Shown here in pieces: positions 1-7,641 of a stretch of DNA of 24,429 bases. Position 1 is the stretch's first letter. Each line of letters starts with the position of its first letter. The position numbers and the translations under genes are program-made. Origin of the DNA: JBEKZQ01 sp049509675 (GTDB lineage Bacteria > Planctomycetota > Planctomycetia > Pirellulales > Thermoguttaceae); contig JBEKZQ010000019.1 of assembly GCA_049509675.1 (NCBI GenBank), positions 1 through 24,429 of the forward strand, written 5' to 3'. The notes under the pieces were generated by a model that worked only from the letters and a program-made list of their open reading frames with translations, was not told the origin of the DNA and did no database searches.

Positions 1-446
1 GCCGAGACCTCGATTCCGGCGAATGGGAATCCCGCGTTGCTGACCTGCTCCAGGAGCATGCCGGCGCCGTAGCCGATTTCGAAGAACCGTGCCTCCAGCC
101 CTTGGCGCCGCTGACGCCGCAGCAGTTCCAACACGAGCCGCACGTGACGCGGGTGCAAGCCCATGACCAGCGGTGAATGCTGATGGTTCCGCATGGCCGC
201 AAGGATTCTTGTCACGCTGTCGTACGCCTGGCGCGTTGCCTGGCTCCGTAAGGCCGACCCCTTCGGCAAGGCCAGGATTTGGGCAGCGAACCGGCGTTCC
301 TGCGCCCACTGCAAGGCCAGCAACTCGTCTCGCGGCATCCCTTCCGGTCGTTGCACGGCACCGCCGGGGAGCAGGACTTTCCGGCCGGATGTCTGATCGG
401 CCGGCGTTGCCGGCGCGGAAGACTGGGATTCCAAGGCGTTCGCCAT
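1..446 (-). CDS. Class I SAM-dependent methyltransferase (N-terminal part, truncated by window edge)
   Basis: The frame is open from an ATG at 446 to the left edge, giving about 148 residues with the C-terminus outside the window. The last visible part reads FFEIGYGAGMLLEQVSNAGF followed by a short segment ending in GIEVS. This is the glycine-rich motif I of Rossmann-fold methyltransferases (E-I-G-x-G-x-G) and the following acidic strand that binds the SAM ribose. The N-terminal ~115 residues are polar, with no signal peptide or membrane span, so a cytoplasmic enzyme is expected. Substrate cannot be deduced; next to polysaccharide genes, a sugar or lipid-linked glycan is a reasonable guess. 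The start is the only ATG before motif I that leaves room for a helical N-terminal region; no strong Shine-Dalgarno sequence precedes it. It is divergent from the GNAT-like gene at 760. Confidence 0.72.
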   Translation of the reverse strand, partial: MANALESQSSAPATPADQTSGRKVLLPGGAVQRPEGMPRDELLALQWAQERRFAAQILALPKGSALRSQATRQAYDSVTRILAAMRNHQHSPLVMGLHPRHVRLVLELLRRQRRQGLEARFFEIGYGAGMLLEQVSNAGFPFAGIEVS

Positions 447-759
447 GGTTATTCTGTTAGCGCTTATGGTCTGAAGATTGTAACGGATTTGAAAATGCGA
501 TTGGCAGCACGCTTCGTGCAAAGTGGGTGCCAAGCGGCGACTGGATCGGCCGCGAACGGGACCTTCGCATGGAACGCCGCAAGGGACGGACGTTTACGGC
601 GCCCGCCGAGCGGTGGCTGGCCCGGCAAGGCATCGAGGGCAGTGTTGCCGAAAGTCAACAACGCGTGGTGTCGTGGCAACGTCGGCCATCGTCTTCATAG
701 CACAACTGGAAAATCGCAGCAGCGTCTTGCATTCCTTGCTTCGTGACAAACACTTGATC
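447..759. other. Divergent intergenic region (no gene seen)
   Basis: This 313-bp gap lies between the outward-reading methyltransferase and GNAT-like genes, so it should hold both promoters. I see no convincing -35/-10 pair. A nested inverted repeat sits at 501-533: TTGGCA (501-506) pairs with TGCCAA (528-533), and inside it GCACG (507-511) pairs with CGTGC (515-519) around a CTT loop. It could be an operator or a folded leader. Short open frames here have no recognisable product. Confidence 0.5.
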
Positions 760-1866
760 ATGCGGGTCATTGCGTTTTCCAGCCTTGAAGAATTAGCCCC
801 GTACGCCGATTCCTGGGATCGACTTGCCGGCGGCGTGCCATTCCGTAGCTGGACATGGTCGACCTGCTGGTGGCGGCAGTACGGCGAGAACCGCGCAGAC
901 GCCGGCAGACTGCGATTGCTCGTGCTGGGAGTCTTCGACCCTTCAGACCGCCTGGTCGGCTTGGCCCCCTGGCACTTGCGGCGTACGCGCACGCAGGGCC
1001 GCGTCCTGCGTTGGCTCGGATCGGGTGAGGTCTGCTCGGACTATCTGAGCGTCCTTTGCATGCCTCCGGCCGAAGATGCGGTTGCGGCGGCCCTGGCCGA
1101 TCACCTGGCAGGACCTCGCCGCAGCCGGGATTTCTCCTGGGACTTGCTGGAAATCAACGGCGTGGACGCCCGGGACCGGCCTGTCGCTCGGTTGGTCGAG
1201 GGCCTCGCTGAGCGCGGGTGCCTGGTCCATCGCGACACCGGCATGAACTGTTGGCGGATCGACCTGCCGCCCACCTTGGACGAATATCTCGGCATGTTGT
1301 CCAAGAATCATCGCAAGCAAGTACGCCGCTTCGAGCGCGACCTGTTCGAGTCCGGCCGGGTCGTCTTGCACGCCGCCCAGAATCGCGTTCAGCTTTCCGA
1401 AGGCACAGACCTCCTCGTGCATCTCCACCAGCAGCGATGGCGAAGCCTGGGCAAACCGGGATGCTTCACGTCGAAGCGTTTCGAAGCGTTCCACCGTGAA
1501 GTCATGCCGCTCATGCTGTCCAGCGGGCAACTCCAGTTGTACTGGCTCGAGATGGAAGGCCGGCGCATCGCGGTCGACTACCACTTGACCGGCGAAGGCG
1601 TCGGCTACGCTTACCAAGGCGGCATCGATCCGGCGGCGTTAGCCTATTCGCCCGGACGATTGATGACCCAGGCCGTGATCCGCCGGGCCATCGCACAAGG
1701 CGGAAAGGCACTGGACTATCTCCGCGGCGACGAACCCTACAAGGCGCAGTTCGGCGCCGTCCCGCGCCCCTCGCTTGCACTGCGGATCGTCCCCAATCAG
1801 TCAGTCTCCCGCTTGCGGCACGGCCTGTGGTTCGCTGGCAAAAGAGTCAGGGGATTGATGAAGTAA
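760..1866 (+). CDS. GNAT/FemAB-like acyltransferase of the CelD/BcsL type
   Basis: This 368-residue soluble protein resembles the 'acetyltransferase (GNAT) domain' proteins related to CelD/BcsL and FemAB, common in bacterial cellulose and exopolysaccharide loci. The core domain spans roughly residues 180-335: a basic helix SKNHRKQVRRFERD (181-194), then the signature LDYLRGDEPYKAQFGA (318-333), matching the family's D-(F/Y)-L-x-G-D-E-x-Y-K pattern. Family members are presumed to transfer an acyl or aminoacyl group to a sugar or lipid-linked intermediate; the donor and acceptor here are unknown. The frame extends upstream to 523, but that part is low-quality sequence, so ATG 760 (MRVIAFSSLEEL) is chosen as the start. 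No signal peptide. It is the first gene of the left plus-strand block and stops 26 bp before the next start. Confidence 0.8.
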   Translation: MRVIAFSSLEELAPYADSWDRLAGGVPFRSWTWSTCWWRQYGENRADAGRLRLLVLGVFDPSDRLVGLAPWHLRRTRTQGRVLRWLGSGEVCSDYLSVLCMPPAEDAVAAALADHLAGPRRSRDFSWDLLEINGVDARDRPVARLVEGLAERGCLVHRDTGMNCWRIDLPPTLDEYLGMLSKNHRKQVRRFERDLFESGRVVLHAAQNRVQLSEGTDLLVHLHQQRWRSLGKPGCFTSKRFEAFHREVMPLMLSSGQLQLYWLEMEGRRIAVDYHLTGEGVGYAYQGGIDPAALAYSPGRLMTQAVIRRAIAQGGKALDYLRGDEPYKAQFGAVPRPSLALRIVPNQSVSRLRHGLWFAGKRVRGLMK

Positions 1867-1880
1867 ACCTCTGTTCGGAC

Positions 1881-1886
1881 AAGGAG
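1881..1886 (+). promoter_or_regulatory. Shine-Dalgarno AAGGAG deciding the start at 1893
   Basis: AAGGAG lies 6 nt before ATG 1893. It supports that start over the in-frame upstream codon at 1827, which would lie inside the preceding gene. Confidence 0.7.
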
Positions 1887-1892
1887 TCGAAA

Positions 1893-3041
1893 ATGGCTGG
1901 ATGTCGTAAGCGTCGCAGTCCCGGGGCCGTCCGCGTGCTATCCAACGCCGGATGGTTCGACGCGCGCCGGCTCGGCGGCCGGGCGACAGACGTTCGTCGC
2001 ATCGCCGTGACCGATTTCTTGCGGACGCTTGGAAATGCCGTTCTTGCCCGGCCGTTCGACGTCGTGGTCATCAACAACGAAGCCCGGCAACTGCTGGCCT
2101 TCTGCCTGCTGAAGCTCTTGGTGCCTTGGGCGCAATGGCAAATCGTCTCCGTCGATCTGGTCGTGCAACGGCCGAGGAATTGGCGCCAACGGATCCGTCT
2201 CCGGGTCGCCCGCCTTCTCTTCCGGCAGGTCGAGCTTCTTCTTTTCTTCTTCAAAGACACCCGAGAACTGGAGAAGGTCTATGGCATCGATCGCCGCAAG
2301 ATCCGCTATATTCCCTTCAAGATCAACAGCTACGATCGCGTGTTGTCCCATCCTGTCTCGGACGAAGGATTCATCCTATCCTGCGGGCAGTCGAAACGCG
2401 ATTACGCCACCCTATGCCGGGCCATGGAGGGCTTGCCTTACACGGCCTATATCCTGGCCCCTCAGCCGCAAGCCGCCCGCAAACACGGCACGACCTTCGA
2501 CTTTCAGTCGTTTCCGTCGAATGTCCGCTGGGTTACGGACGACGGGTCCGACGCGTCGTGGATCGACTGGATCGCGCGAAGCCGATGCCTGGTCCTGCCA
2601 ATCCTGCCCGACACACTGGCCGCGTCGGGCATTTCAACCTACCTGCTGGCGATGGCGCTAGGCAAGTGCGTCGTGATCACCGACAGCCCGGCGACAACCC
2701 GGCTCGTGGACTCCGGCGAGGCGGTGATCGTGCCGCCCGCCAACCCCGACGCGCTCCGCACGGCGCTAGCGAAGGTCATGGAAGACTTCGAGTATCGCGA
2801 ACGGGTGGCCGCCGCAGGACATGCCTACGCGATCGAACTGAAGGACGAGAACCGCCTGGCGGCCGACATCACGGCCGAAGTACAGCGGATGCTTGCAGGC
2901 TGCCGGGACCTGATCGCCGAGAGTCATACGGCAAACAGCGGAGTTCGCCAGGAATTGACAACACCCGCTGCGAGCCATGCAGAACCCTCCGAGGCAGAGG
3001 AGCTGACTTCCGGCCGAAGCGTCGCAAACCACCATTTCTAA
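1893..3041 (+). CDS. GT4-like (group 1) glycosyltransferase, divergent
   Basis: The 382-residue protein has the two-lobed GT-B look. The N-terminal half has hydrophobic strands (LLAFCLLKLLVPWAQW) and a membrane-facing, basic, aromatic stretch, and the C-terminal half begins near FILSCGQSKRDY. A GT4-type C-terminal segment follows (about residues 245-262, GISTYLLAMALGKCVVIT) and then GEAVIVPPANPDALRTAL, typical of the nucleotide-sugar-binding lobe. The usual E-x7-E pair is not intact: the position expected to hold the second glutamate is leucine. It may therefore be a divergent or inactive transferase. Sugar specificity cannot be told. It lies in one direction with the GNAT-like gene before it and the ligase after it, and probably adds a residue to the repeat unit or acts on the exported chain. 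Confidence 0.72.
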   Translation: MAGCRKRRSPGAVRVLSNAGWFDARRLGGRATDVRRIAVTDFLRTLGNAVLARPFDVVVINNEARQLLAFCLLKLLVPWAQWQIVSVDLVVQRPRNWRQRIRLRVARLLFRQVELLLFFFKDTRELEKVYGIDRRKIRYIPFKINSYDRVLSHPVSDEGFILSCGQSKRDYATLCRAMEGLPYTAYILAPQPQAARKHGTTFDFQSFPSNVRWVTDDGSDASWIDWIARSRCLVLPILPDTLAASGISTYLLAMALGKCVVITDSPATTRLVDSGEAVIVPPANPDALRTALAKVMEDFEYRERVAAAGHAYAIELKDENRLAADITAEVQRMLAGCRDLIAESHTANSGVRQELTTPAASHAEPSEAEELTSGRSVANHHF

Positions 3042-3176
3042 CGATTGTAGCAACGGCGGCCGGCCTGCCGTGCCGCCGCGACCCGGTGCGGACAGTCGAT
3101 GCGGCGCCCGGCTCTTCATGCGTCGTAAACTATTACGGTGGGTCTTGGGATCGGCAAATTTCCGCTGTCTCTTGCC
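3042..3176 (+). other. Intergenic gap with GC-rich hairpin
   Basis: A hairpin can form at 3054-3078: CGGCGG pairs with CCGCCG and, inside, CGGC pairs with GCCG, with small internal loops. No T-run follows, so it is not a classical intrinsic terminator. It may attenuate readthrough or stabilise the upstream mRNA end. Confidence 0.35.
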
Positions 3177-4592
3177 ATGGAAATGATTATTGTCATTGCC
3201 GGCCTCGCGGCCGTTTGCTGGGGTGCGGTCATCTTCCTTCGCGGCGGACTGCTGGCCGGCGCCCTGACCGTGCTGTTGGCCGGCATTTGCTGCGGATATG
3301 AGGTGTTCCATGCGGCCGTGGGACCACTGACCGTCACCACCGATCGCATCCTGTGGTGCATCCTGATCGCTCAATATGCGGTCTGGCGACGCCTGGGGCG
3401 GTTTGAGGCGAAGCCGCCGGGAAAAGAGCAGGCCGTAATGGCGGCGCTGATCGGCGTTCTGTTGGTTAGCATGCTCGGGCATGACTGGCAAGCACATCAC
3501 TTCATGCCGCTGGCTCGGTTGGTGTTCTACTATCTGATGCCGGCGGGGATGTACTGGGTTGCCTGGCAAATGCCGCTCACGGAGCGCGGCATGCGAAACA
3601 TGTTTGCCGGCCTGGCCCTGTTGGGCGTGTATCTAGCGCTGACCGCGATCGCCGAAAGATTCGCCTTCAGCGGCCTGGTCTTCCCGCAGTATATCGCCTC
3701 GCCGGCCACGCCGGAGTTCTTGGGCCGCGCCCGCGGCCCGCTGTTGAACCCGTCGGCCGAGGGCATCCTGCTGGGACTTTGTCTGGGCGGGGCGCTGATG
3801 AGTTGGCCGGGCATGAACCGCTGGGGCAGGCTCGGGCTGGTCGGATTGGCCGCCCTCATGATGACGGGCATCTATTGCACGCTCACGCGCAGCGCATGGA
3901 TGGGTGGCATGGCCGGAATGTTGCTCGTGGTGCTCTTGGGCGCGCCGCGCCGCTGGCGCGGCCGACTGTTGGCCGGCGCATTGGTCCTCGCCGCGGCCGT
4001 ACTGGCAACGTCCTGGCAACAAATTCTGGAGTTCAAGCGGGACCGCAATCTAAGCGCGGCGGAAACCGCCGAGTCGGTTCGGCTGCGACCGATCCTCGCG
4101 GCAGCCGCCTGGAAAATGTTCCTCGATCGGCCTATCTCCGGTTGTGGTTTCGGGCAATACGACCGCCAGTTGCCGAACTACCTGGGCGACCGCACGCTCG
4201 ACGTGCCGCTGGAAAAGGCGCGGAAATACGTGCAGCACAACGTCTGGCTGTCGCTGCTGACGGAAACCGGGCTGACGGGCGCCACGCTGTTCGTGTTGCT
4301 GACGATTGTCTGGATCCACAATGCCTGGGGATTGTGGACGTCCGACGCGCCTTTGTGGGCGAGGCAGCAAGGCTTGCTGCTCCTGGTGTTATTGGCCAAT
4401 TACTTCTCGAACGGGATGTTCCAGGACGTTTCCATCATGCCCATGATCCACATGGTCGTGTTCTTCCTGGCGGGCCTGACCGCGAATCTCCACTGGCGCA
4501 TGCGCAGGGGGTTCTGGGAATACCAATCCCGTACGCGGGCCGCCCAATTCCAGGCGCTCGCGGGGCATCCTGCCGACCTGGTGGCGACATGA
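3177..4592 (+). CDS. O-antigen ligase / Wzy_C-family polysaccharide polymerase
   Basis: This 471-residue protein is almost entirely membrane segments (about 10-12 spans). It carries a large extracytoplasmic loop near residues 285-355 ending in HNVWLSLLTETGLTG (from H354), the typical H-N-x-(W/F)-L-x-x-x-x-E-x-G-x-x-G end of the Wzy_C domain. Earlier hallmarks are ARGPLLNPSAEG and YCTLTRSAWMGGMAG. The family includes WaaL ligases, which move undecaprenyl-linked glycans to an acceptor, and some polymerases and O-glycosylases; these cannot be separated here. Because a second Wzy-like domain exists at 19711-21015, a ligase or glycan-transfer role is plausible. Start: ATG 3177 (MEMIIV); 3183 is equally possible and a GTG at 3138 less so. 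The stop overlaps the next start by 4 bp (ATGA). Confidence 0.85.
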   Translation: MEMIIVIAGLAAVCWGAVIFLRGGLLAGALTVLLAGICCGYEVFHAAVGPLTVTTDRILWCILIAQYAVWRRLGRFEAKPPGKEQAVMAALIGVLLVSMLGHDWQAHHFMPLARLVFYYLMPAGMYWVAWQMPLTERGMRNMFAGLALLGVYLALTAIAERFAFSGLVFPQYIASPATPEFLGRARGPLLNPSAEGILLGLCLGGALMSWPGMNRWGRLGLVGLAALMMTGIYCTLTRSAWMGGMAGMLLVVLLGAPRRWRGRLLAGALVLAAAVLATSWQQILEFKRDRNLSAAETAESVRLRPILAAAAWKMFLDRPISGCGFGQYDRQLPNYLGDRTLDVPLEKARKYVQHNVWLSLLTETGLTGATLFVLLTIVWIHNAWGLWTSDAPLWARQQGLLLLVLLANYFSNGMFQDVSIMPMIHMVVFFLAGLTANLHWRMRRGFWEYQSRTRAAQFQALAGHPADLVAT

Positions 4593-5626
4593 GCAGCGTG
4601 TGTCTTCCATCACCGGCGGCGGAGAGGAAGCGTGCCGCGGTTGCGGTCCCATCGCATTGGGCGGGGCTCGACGCGGCCCGTTGGATCGCGGCCTACGCCA
4701 TTGTGGCGTTGCACGCGCTGCGCTCGCCGGCGTTGGAACCGTGGCGCGTGCTGACCCGCTTTGCGGTGCCGTTCTTCGTGGCGGCCTGCGTGCTGCTGGT
4801 GCTGGAAGGGGTGCGGCGGCATCCGCAACGGACCGTGGCCCAATACGCCCGCGGCCGCTTCGTGCGGATCTACTTGCCCTTTCTTGCCTGGAGCGCCGTT
4901 TACCTGGCCTTCAAAATGGTCAAAGGAAGACTGCTGCCGGAGCAACCCAACGACTATCCCGGCTGGAACATCCTGTGGATGGGGGCGTTCTATCATCTGT
5001 GGTTCATGCCGTTCATTCTGGTCGTCAGCCTGCTGGCCTGCCTAGTCGGCAAGGCGACGGCCGGCGACCAGCGGCGCCGTCGGGGCGCGGCGGCGCCAGC
5101 GGCCTTGGCGGGACTGCTGTTGGCCCTGCCGCCGGTGGCGACCGCGTTGGCACGGCACGGCGAATATGCGCAACTGGTGTTCGGGGCGGCGCCGGCCGCG
5201 CTGTTGGCGGTCGCCATCGGTTGCGCCTGCCGCCGGGGAGCACCCTGCCTCCCGCTTCCCCTGGCGGTCCTTTTCTTTGCCGCGAGCCTGCTGTCGTTGT
5301 GGATTTTCGGTCGCGGCGTACTGCTGGAGAACGTGGCCGGCGTGAGCCTGTTGCTGCTGGCCTTGCGACCGGCGGCCGAAGAAAAGGGGATAAGTCCAAT
5401 TTTTGCGACCTTTCTGCACCGCGTGGCGCAACTGCCGCCGCTGGCCTATGGCATCTACCTGTCCCACCTGTTGCCGATCAAGGTCTGCGAGGCATGCGCT
5501 GCGAAACTGCACCTTCCGGTTGACGGAAAGCTGGACCTGGCCGTCTTTCTGATCTCGGTGGTGGCGAGCACGGCGCTGGCCTGGGGACTGTACAAGCTGC
5601 GGCCCCTGCGCTGGTTGGTGGCCTGA
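4589..5626 (+). CDS. Acyltransferase 3 family integral membrane protein
   Basis: This 345-residue protein with about 10 membrane spans is of the OafA/WecH type. The first helix contains LDAARWIAAYAIVALHA, the family hallmark in which R and H in the first membrane span are needed for acyl (often acetyl) transfer. A second hallmark, FVRIYLPFLAWSAVY, follows, and then FYHLWFMPFIL with a conserved aromatic/H patch. Members O-acetylate or otherwise acylate sugars of O-antigens, capsules and exopolysaccharides, or succinoglycan-type polymers. No SGNH domain is fused, and the length fits a stand-alone acyltransferase-3 domain. The ATG overlaps the upstream stop (ATGA), so it is probably translationally coupled to the ligase gene. 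The large upstream extension of the same frame is antisense-like noise inside the ligase. Confidence 0.85.
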   Translation: MSSVCLPSPAAERKRAAVAVPSHWAGLDAARWIAAYAIVALHALRSPALEPWRVLTRFAVPFFVAACVLLVLEGVRRHPQRTVAQYARGRFVRIYLPFLAWSAVYLAFKMVKGRLLPEQPNDYPGWNILWMGAFYHLWFMPFILVVSLLACLVGKATAGDQRRRRGAAAPAALAGLLLALPPVATALARHGEYAQLVFGAAPAALLAVAIGCACRRGAPCLPLPLAVLFFAASLLSLWIFGRGVLLENVAGVSLLLLALRPAAEEKGISPIFATFLHRVAQLPPLAYGIYLSHLLPIKVCEACAAKLHLPVDGKLDLAVFLISVVASTALAWGLYKLRPLRWLVA

Positions 5627-5801
5627 GCAATCGCGCTCGGTGCCACTGAGTCGGACAGTGCTTCCGTAGCGTTGACTTGGCCGGAAACAGCCGACCGGCC
5701 GGGTCGAACGCAAAAGACACTGGCAAAGCGGCACCCGGCGGCCGGCAAACCGCCGGCTACTGCCTGCCGTTGTCCATTCCTCTTGCCTTTGCGTTGCAAC
5801 A
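5627..5801. repeat. Intergenic dispersed-repeat remnant with inverted repeats
   Basis: The 175-bp gap contains GGTGCCACTG near its left side and, inverted, CACTGGCAAAGCGGCACC near 5718-5735, so the two ends can pair in part. A second hairpin is CCGGCGG (5735-5741) with CCGCCGG (5750-5756). The stretch 5712-5736 recurs in inverted orientation at 24260-24286. The composition and words look like short dispersed elements of planctomycete genomes. No gene is seen. Confidence 0.5.
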
Positions 5802-6563
5802 ATGAACAATTGGCGTATACGGATCGTATGCCTGTTATCGAGTGCTGAGAGAATCGTGAGCGGAAGAACACTTTTGACCCGAACCGCCGTTGCCGCGATC
5901 CTGGGCGCGGCCCTGGTGATCTGTTGCTACTATTTCGTGGACCGGCCCGTGGCCTGGTTCTTTCACCAGCACTCTTCGCCGGAACACCGCTTCTGGTTCT
6001 GGGCGCCGCGGCTGTCGAATTGGCTGAAGGGCGGCGCCGCGCCGGCCTTGATGCTGGTGCTGCTGTGGTGCCTTTGGCGGCCCGGCGGACGGATGCAGAC
6101 CGTGCTCCTGGCCCTGTCGGCCAGCCTGGTCGTCACGACCGGGCTGAAGATAGTGTTGAAATGGACTTGTGGCCGCTACTGGCCCGAGCCGTGGCACGAG
6201 GGCTATCCCTCGTTGATCAGCAATGGGGCCTACGGTTTTCATCCCTTCCAGCGGGGCGCAGCGTACGGAGCGTTCCCCTCCGGCCACGCTTCGCTGGTAT
6301 GCTGCTGCCTATCGGTGCTGTGGCTCGCCTATCCGCGCGGGCGATGGTTCTACGCCCTGGCCTGCGCGCTCGTGTGCGCGCTGTTGGTGGCCATGAATTA
6401 TCACTTCGTCGGCGACGTCGTGGCCGGTGTGCTGCTAGGCACGATCACGGGCGTGTACATGGCATACTTGTTTCGTCTTCAACCGCCGCGGGGGCCGGGC
6501 CCAGATCCTGCGCATACCGGCACAGCGGCACGAGCCGGTAGTGGTTCGCCAGGCAATCGATGA
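5802..6563 (+). CDS. PAP2-superfamily membrane phosphatase
   Basis: This 253-residue protein has about six membrane spans. The phosphatase motifs are motif 1 KWTCGRYWPEP (K120, R125), motif 2 PSGH (159-162) and motif 3 NYHFVGD (H201, D205). The usual second arginine of motif 1 and the arginine of SRx5HxxxD are absent; W127 and L195 sit there. This resembles a PAP2 subgroup with GRxWPE and an aromatic/NG-rich loop, recognised from memory, so the catalytic H and D pair is kept. A likely role is dephosphorylating polyprenyl pyrophosphate or a lipid phosphate at the outer face of the inner membrane, which would recycle carrier lipid for the pathway. The folded part ends near residue 225. The last ~28 residues are low-complexity and run antisense into the 3' end of the deacetylase gene (119-bp overlap). 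ATG 5802 has only a weak ribosome site; ATG 5829 is an alternative. Confidence 0.78.
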   Translation: MNNWRIRIVCLLSSAERIVSGRTLLTRTAVAAILGAALVICCYYFVDRPVAWFFHQHSSPEHRFWFWAPRLSNWLKGGAAPALMLVLLWCLWRPGGRMQTVLLALSASLVVTTGLKIVLKWTCGRYWPEPWHEGYPSLISNGAYGFHPFQRGAAYGAFPSGHASLVCCCLSVLWLAYPRGRWFYALACALVCALLVAMNYHFVGDVVAGVLLGTITGVYMAYLFRLQPPRGPGPDPAHTGTAARAGSGSPGNR

Positions 6564-7422
6564 TTTGGGCCATCAGCGCTAATTTGCGGTCCAAGGGCAT
6601 GCGTGCCGCGGGAAAGAAGTCCAGCCCCGTGCGGTCCTCCGCGCCCAGGAAGTCCAGCGGGTGCAGCAGCATCGAGGGCCGCACGCCCGCCACACGGCAC
6701 AACGCCAGCGCCGCCAGGAAATACGTGCGCGCCAGCGGCCGCGAGTACTGGCTCAGATAGAGCAAGTAGCTGGCGTGGATCGGCAGCCGCGTGACAGGCA
6801 TGGTGGTCACCGGGATCTCGAGGATCTTTCCCTCGGGCACCTGTTTCCAATGCGGCTTCAAGGGTTGAAAGCCGTCGCAGAGCGTGCCGAAAAGCTGCTG
6901 CCGCGCGGCACGCTCCTCTTTGTCGAGCCGGGAGCCCAGGAAGTAATAGGCGCGGGCCAGAGGACCGATGAACGTGGGGAACAGGGAGGCATCGTATTGA
7001 TAACCATGGCGGACCAGCGCGCCGAGCACGGCCGGCGTCACGCTGAAGCCCGGGCCGCGGAAGCCGACACACTTCGCGCCCGTCACGCGCCGGACGAGCT
7101 GCTGCGTTTCGGCAATCTCAAACTCCAGTTGTTCGTCGCTGTAGCGGTGCAGCCAGGGCTCGTGATGATAGGAATGATTGCCGATCTCATGCCCGGCCTC
7201 GGCGATGGCCCTCAGCGCGGCGTGGTTCTTCTCCTGGGCCGCGTCCCAGCCGACCACGAAGAACGTCAACTTGAGGTCGCGGCAGCGGAAGAATTCCAGC
7301 ACCCGCGGGACGACCACGTCCAGGTAGCTGGGAAGTTCCTTCCAGGCCGGCTGCCCGTAGGTCTTCATGTACGACCATTGATTGTCGAGGTCCAACGAGA
7401 TGCCGGCGATTGGTTTGGTCAT
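6445..7422 (-). CDS. Polysaccharide deacetylase (NodB homology domain)
   Basis: This 325-residue cytoplasmic-looking protein has no signal peptide. The NodB motifs are visible: DLDN (D11, D13) for catalytic base and metal, HSYHH (H83, H87) for metal binding, FRGPGF (R122), and LLHPLDF (H254) for the catalytic acid histidine. The TFFVVGWDA and GHEIGNHS strings are typical of the family, including members in exopolysaccharide loci of PEP-CTERM/exosortase bacteria. It would remove N- or O-acetyl groups from a sugar, perhaps on the lipid-linked repeat unit given the lack of a secretion signal. Start at 7422 is backed by GGAG (7431-7428) 5 nt upstream. It is last in the minus-strand block, separated from the FAD oxidoreductase by a repeat-filled gap, and converges with the PAP2 gene with overlapping 3' ends. 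Confidence 0.87.
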   Translation of the reverse strand: MTKPIAGISLDLDNQWSYMKTYGQPAWKELPSYLDVVVPRVLEFFRCRDLKLTFFVVGWDAAQEKNHAALRAIAEAGHEIGNHSYHHEPWLHRYSDEQLEFEIAETQQLVRRVTGAKCVGFRGPGFSVTPAVLGALVRHGYQYDASLFPTFIGPLARAYYFLGSRLDKEERAARQQLFGTLCDGFQPLKPHWKQVPEGKILEIPVTTMPVTRLPIHASYLLYLSQYSRPLARTYFLAALALCRVAGVRPSMLLHPLDFLGAEDRTGLDFFPAARMPLDRKLALMAQIIDCLANHYRLVPLCRYAQDLGPAPAAVEDETSMPCTRP

Positions 7423-7467
7423 GGGGTCTCCAAGCCGGGCCCAACCCGCTTAAGAGCCGTCAAGAAA

Positions 7468-7641
7468 TAACGCGTGCGTTAGGCTGTAGGACGGATTGCT
7501 AATCCGTCCGGTTTCCAGGGACGGATTGGCAATCCGTCCTACGGTAATCGAGCAACTCATTCTCTTACAGCGAGTTAGTCGCTGCAAAACAATAAGCTGC
7601 CGGAATTGTATCCGGCACACGACCATGCTGCGCATGGTGCC
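7468..7641. repeat. Compound multi-hairpin dispersed repeat
   Basis: Five inverted repeats follow one another. TAACGC (7468-7473) pairs with GCGTTA (7476-7481). A 57-bp block (7486-7542) has 13-bp perfect arms GTAGGACGGATTG and CAATCCGTCCTAC, with two internal AATCCGTCC/GGACGGATT pairings. CAGCGA (7568-7573) pairs with TCGCTG (7579-7584). GCCGGA (7599-7604) pairs with TCCGGC (7611-7616). ACCATGC (7622-7628) pairs with GCATGGT (7632-7638). The GGACGGATT..AATCCGTCC palindromes are a word I associate with planctomycete intergenic repeats. There is no transposase, so this is a REP- or MITE-like element. It may also act as a bidirectional transcription or RNA-processing barrier. Confidence 0.7.

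Noticed and set aside
464..679. 71-codon minus-strand frame in the left divergent gap
   Set aside because: No motif, no clear ribosome site; composition typical of random frames in GC-rich DNA.
3138..3176. GTG start for the O-antigen ligase
   Set aside because: It adds 13 residues ahead of the first membrane span with no ribosome site; ATG 3177 or 3183 fits the hydrophobic start better.
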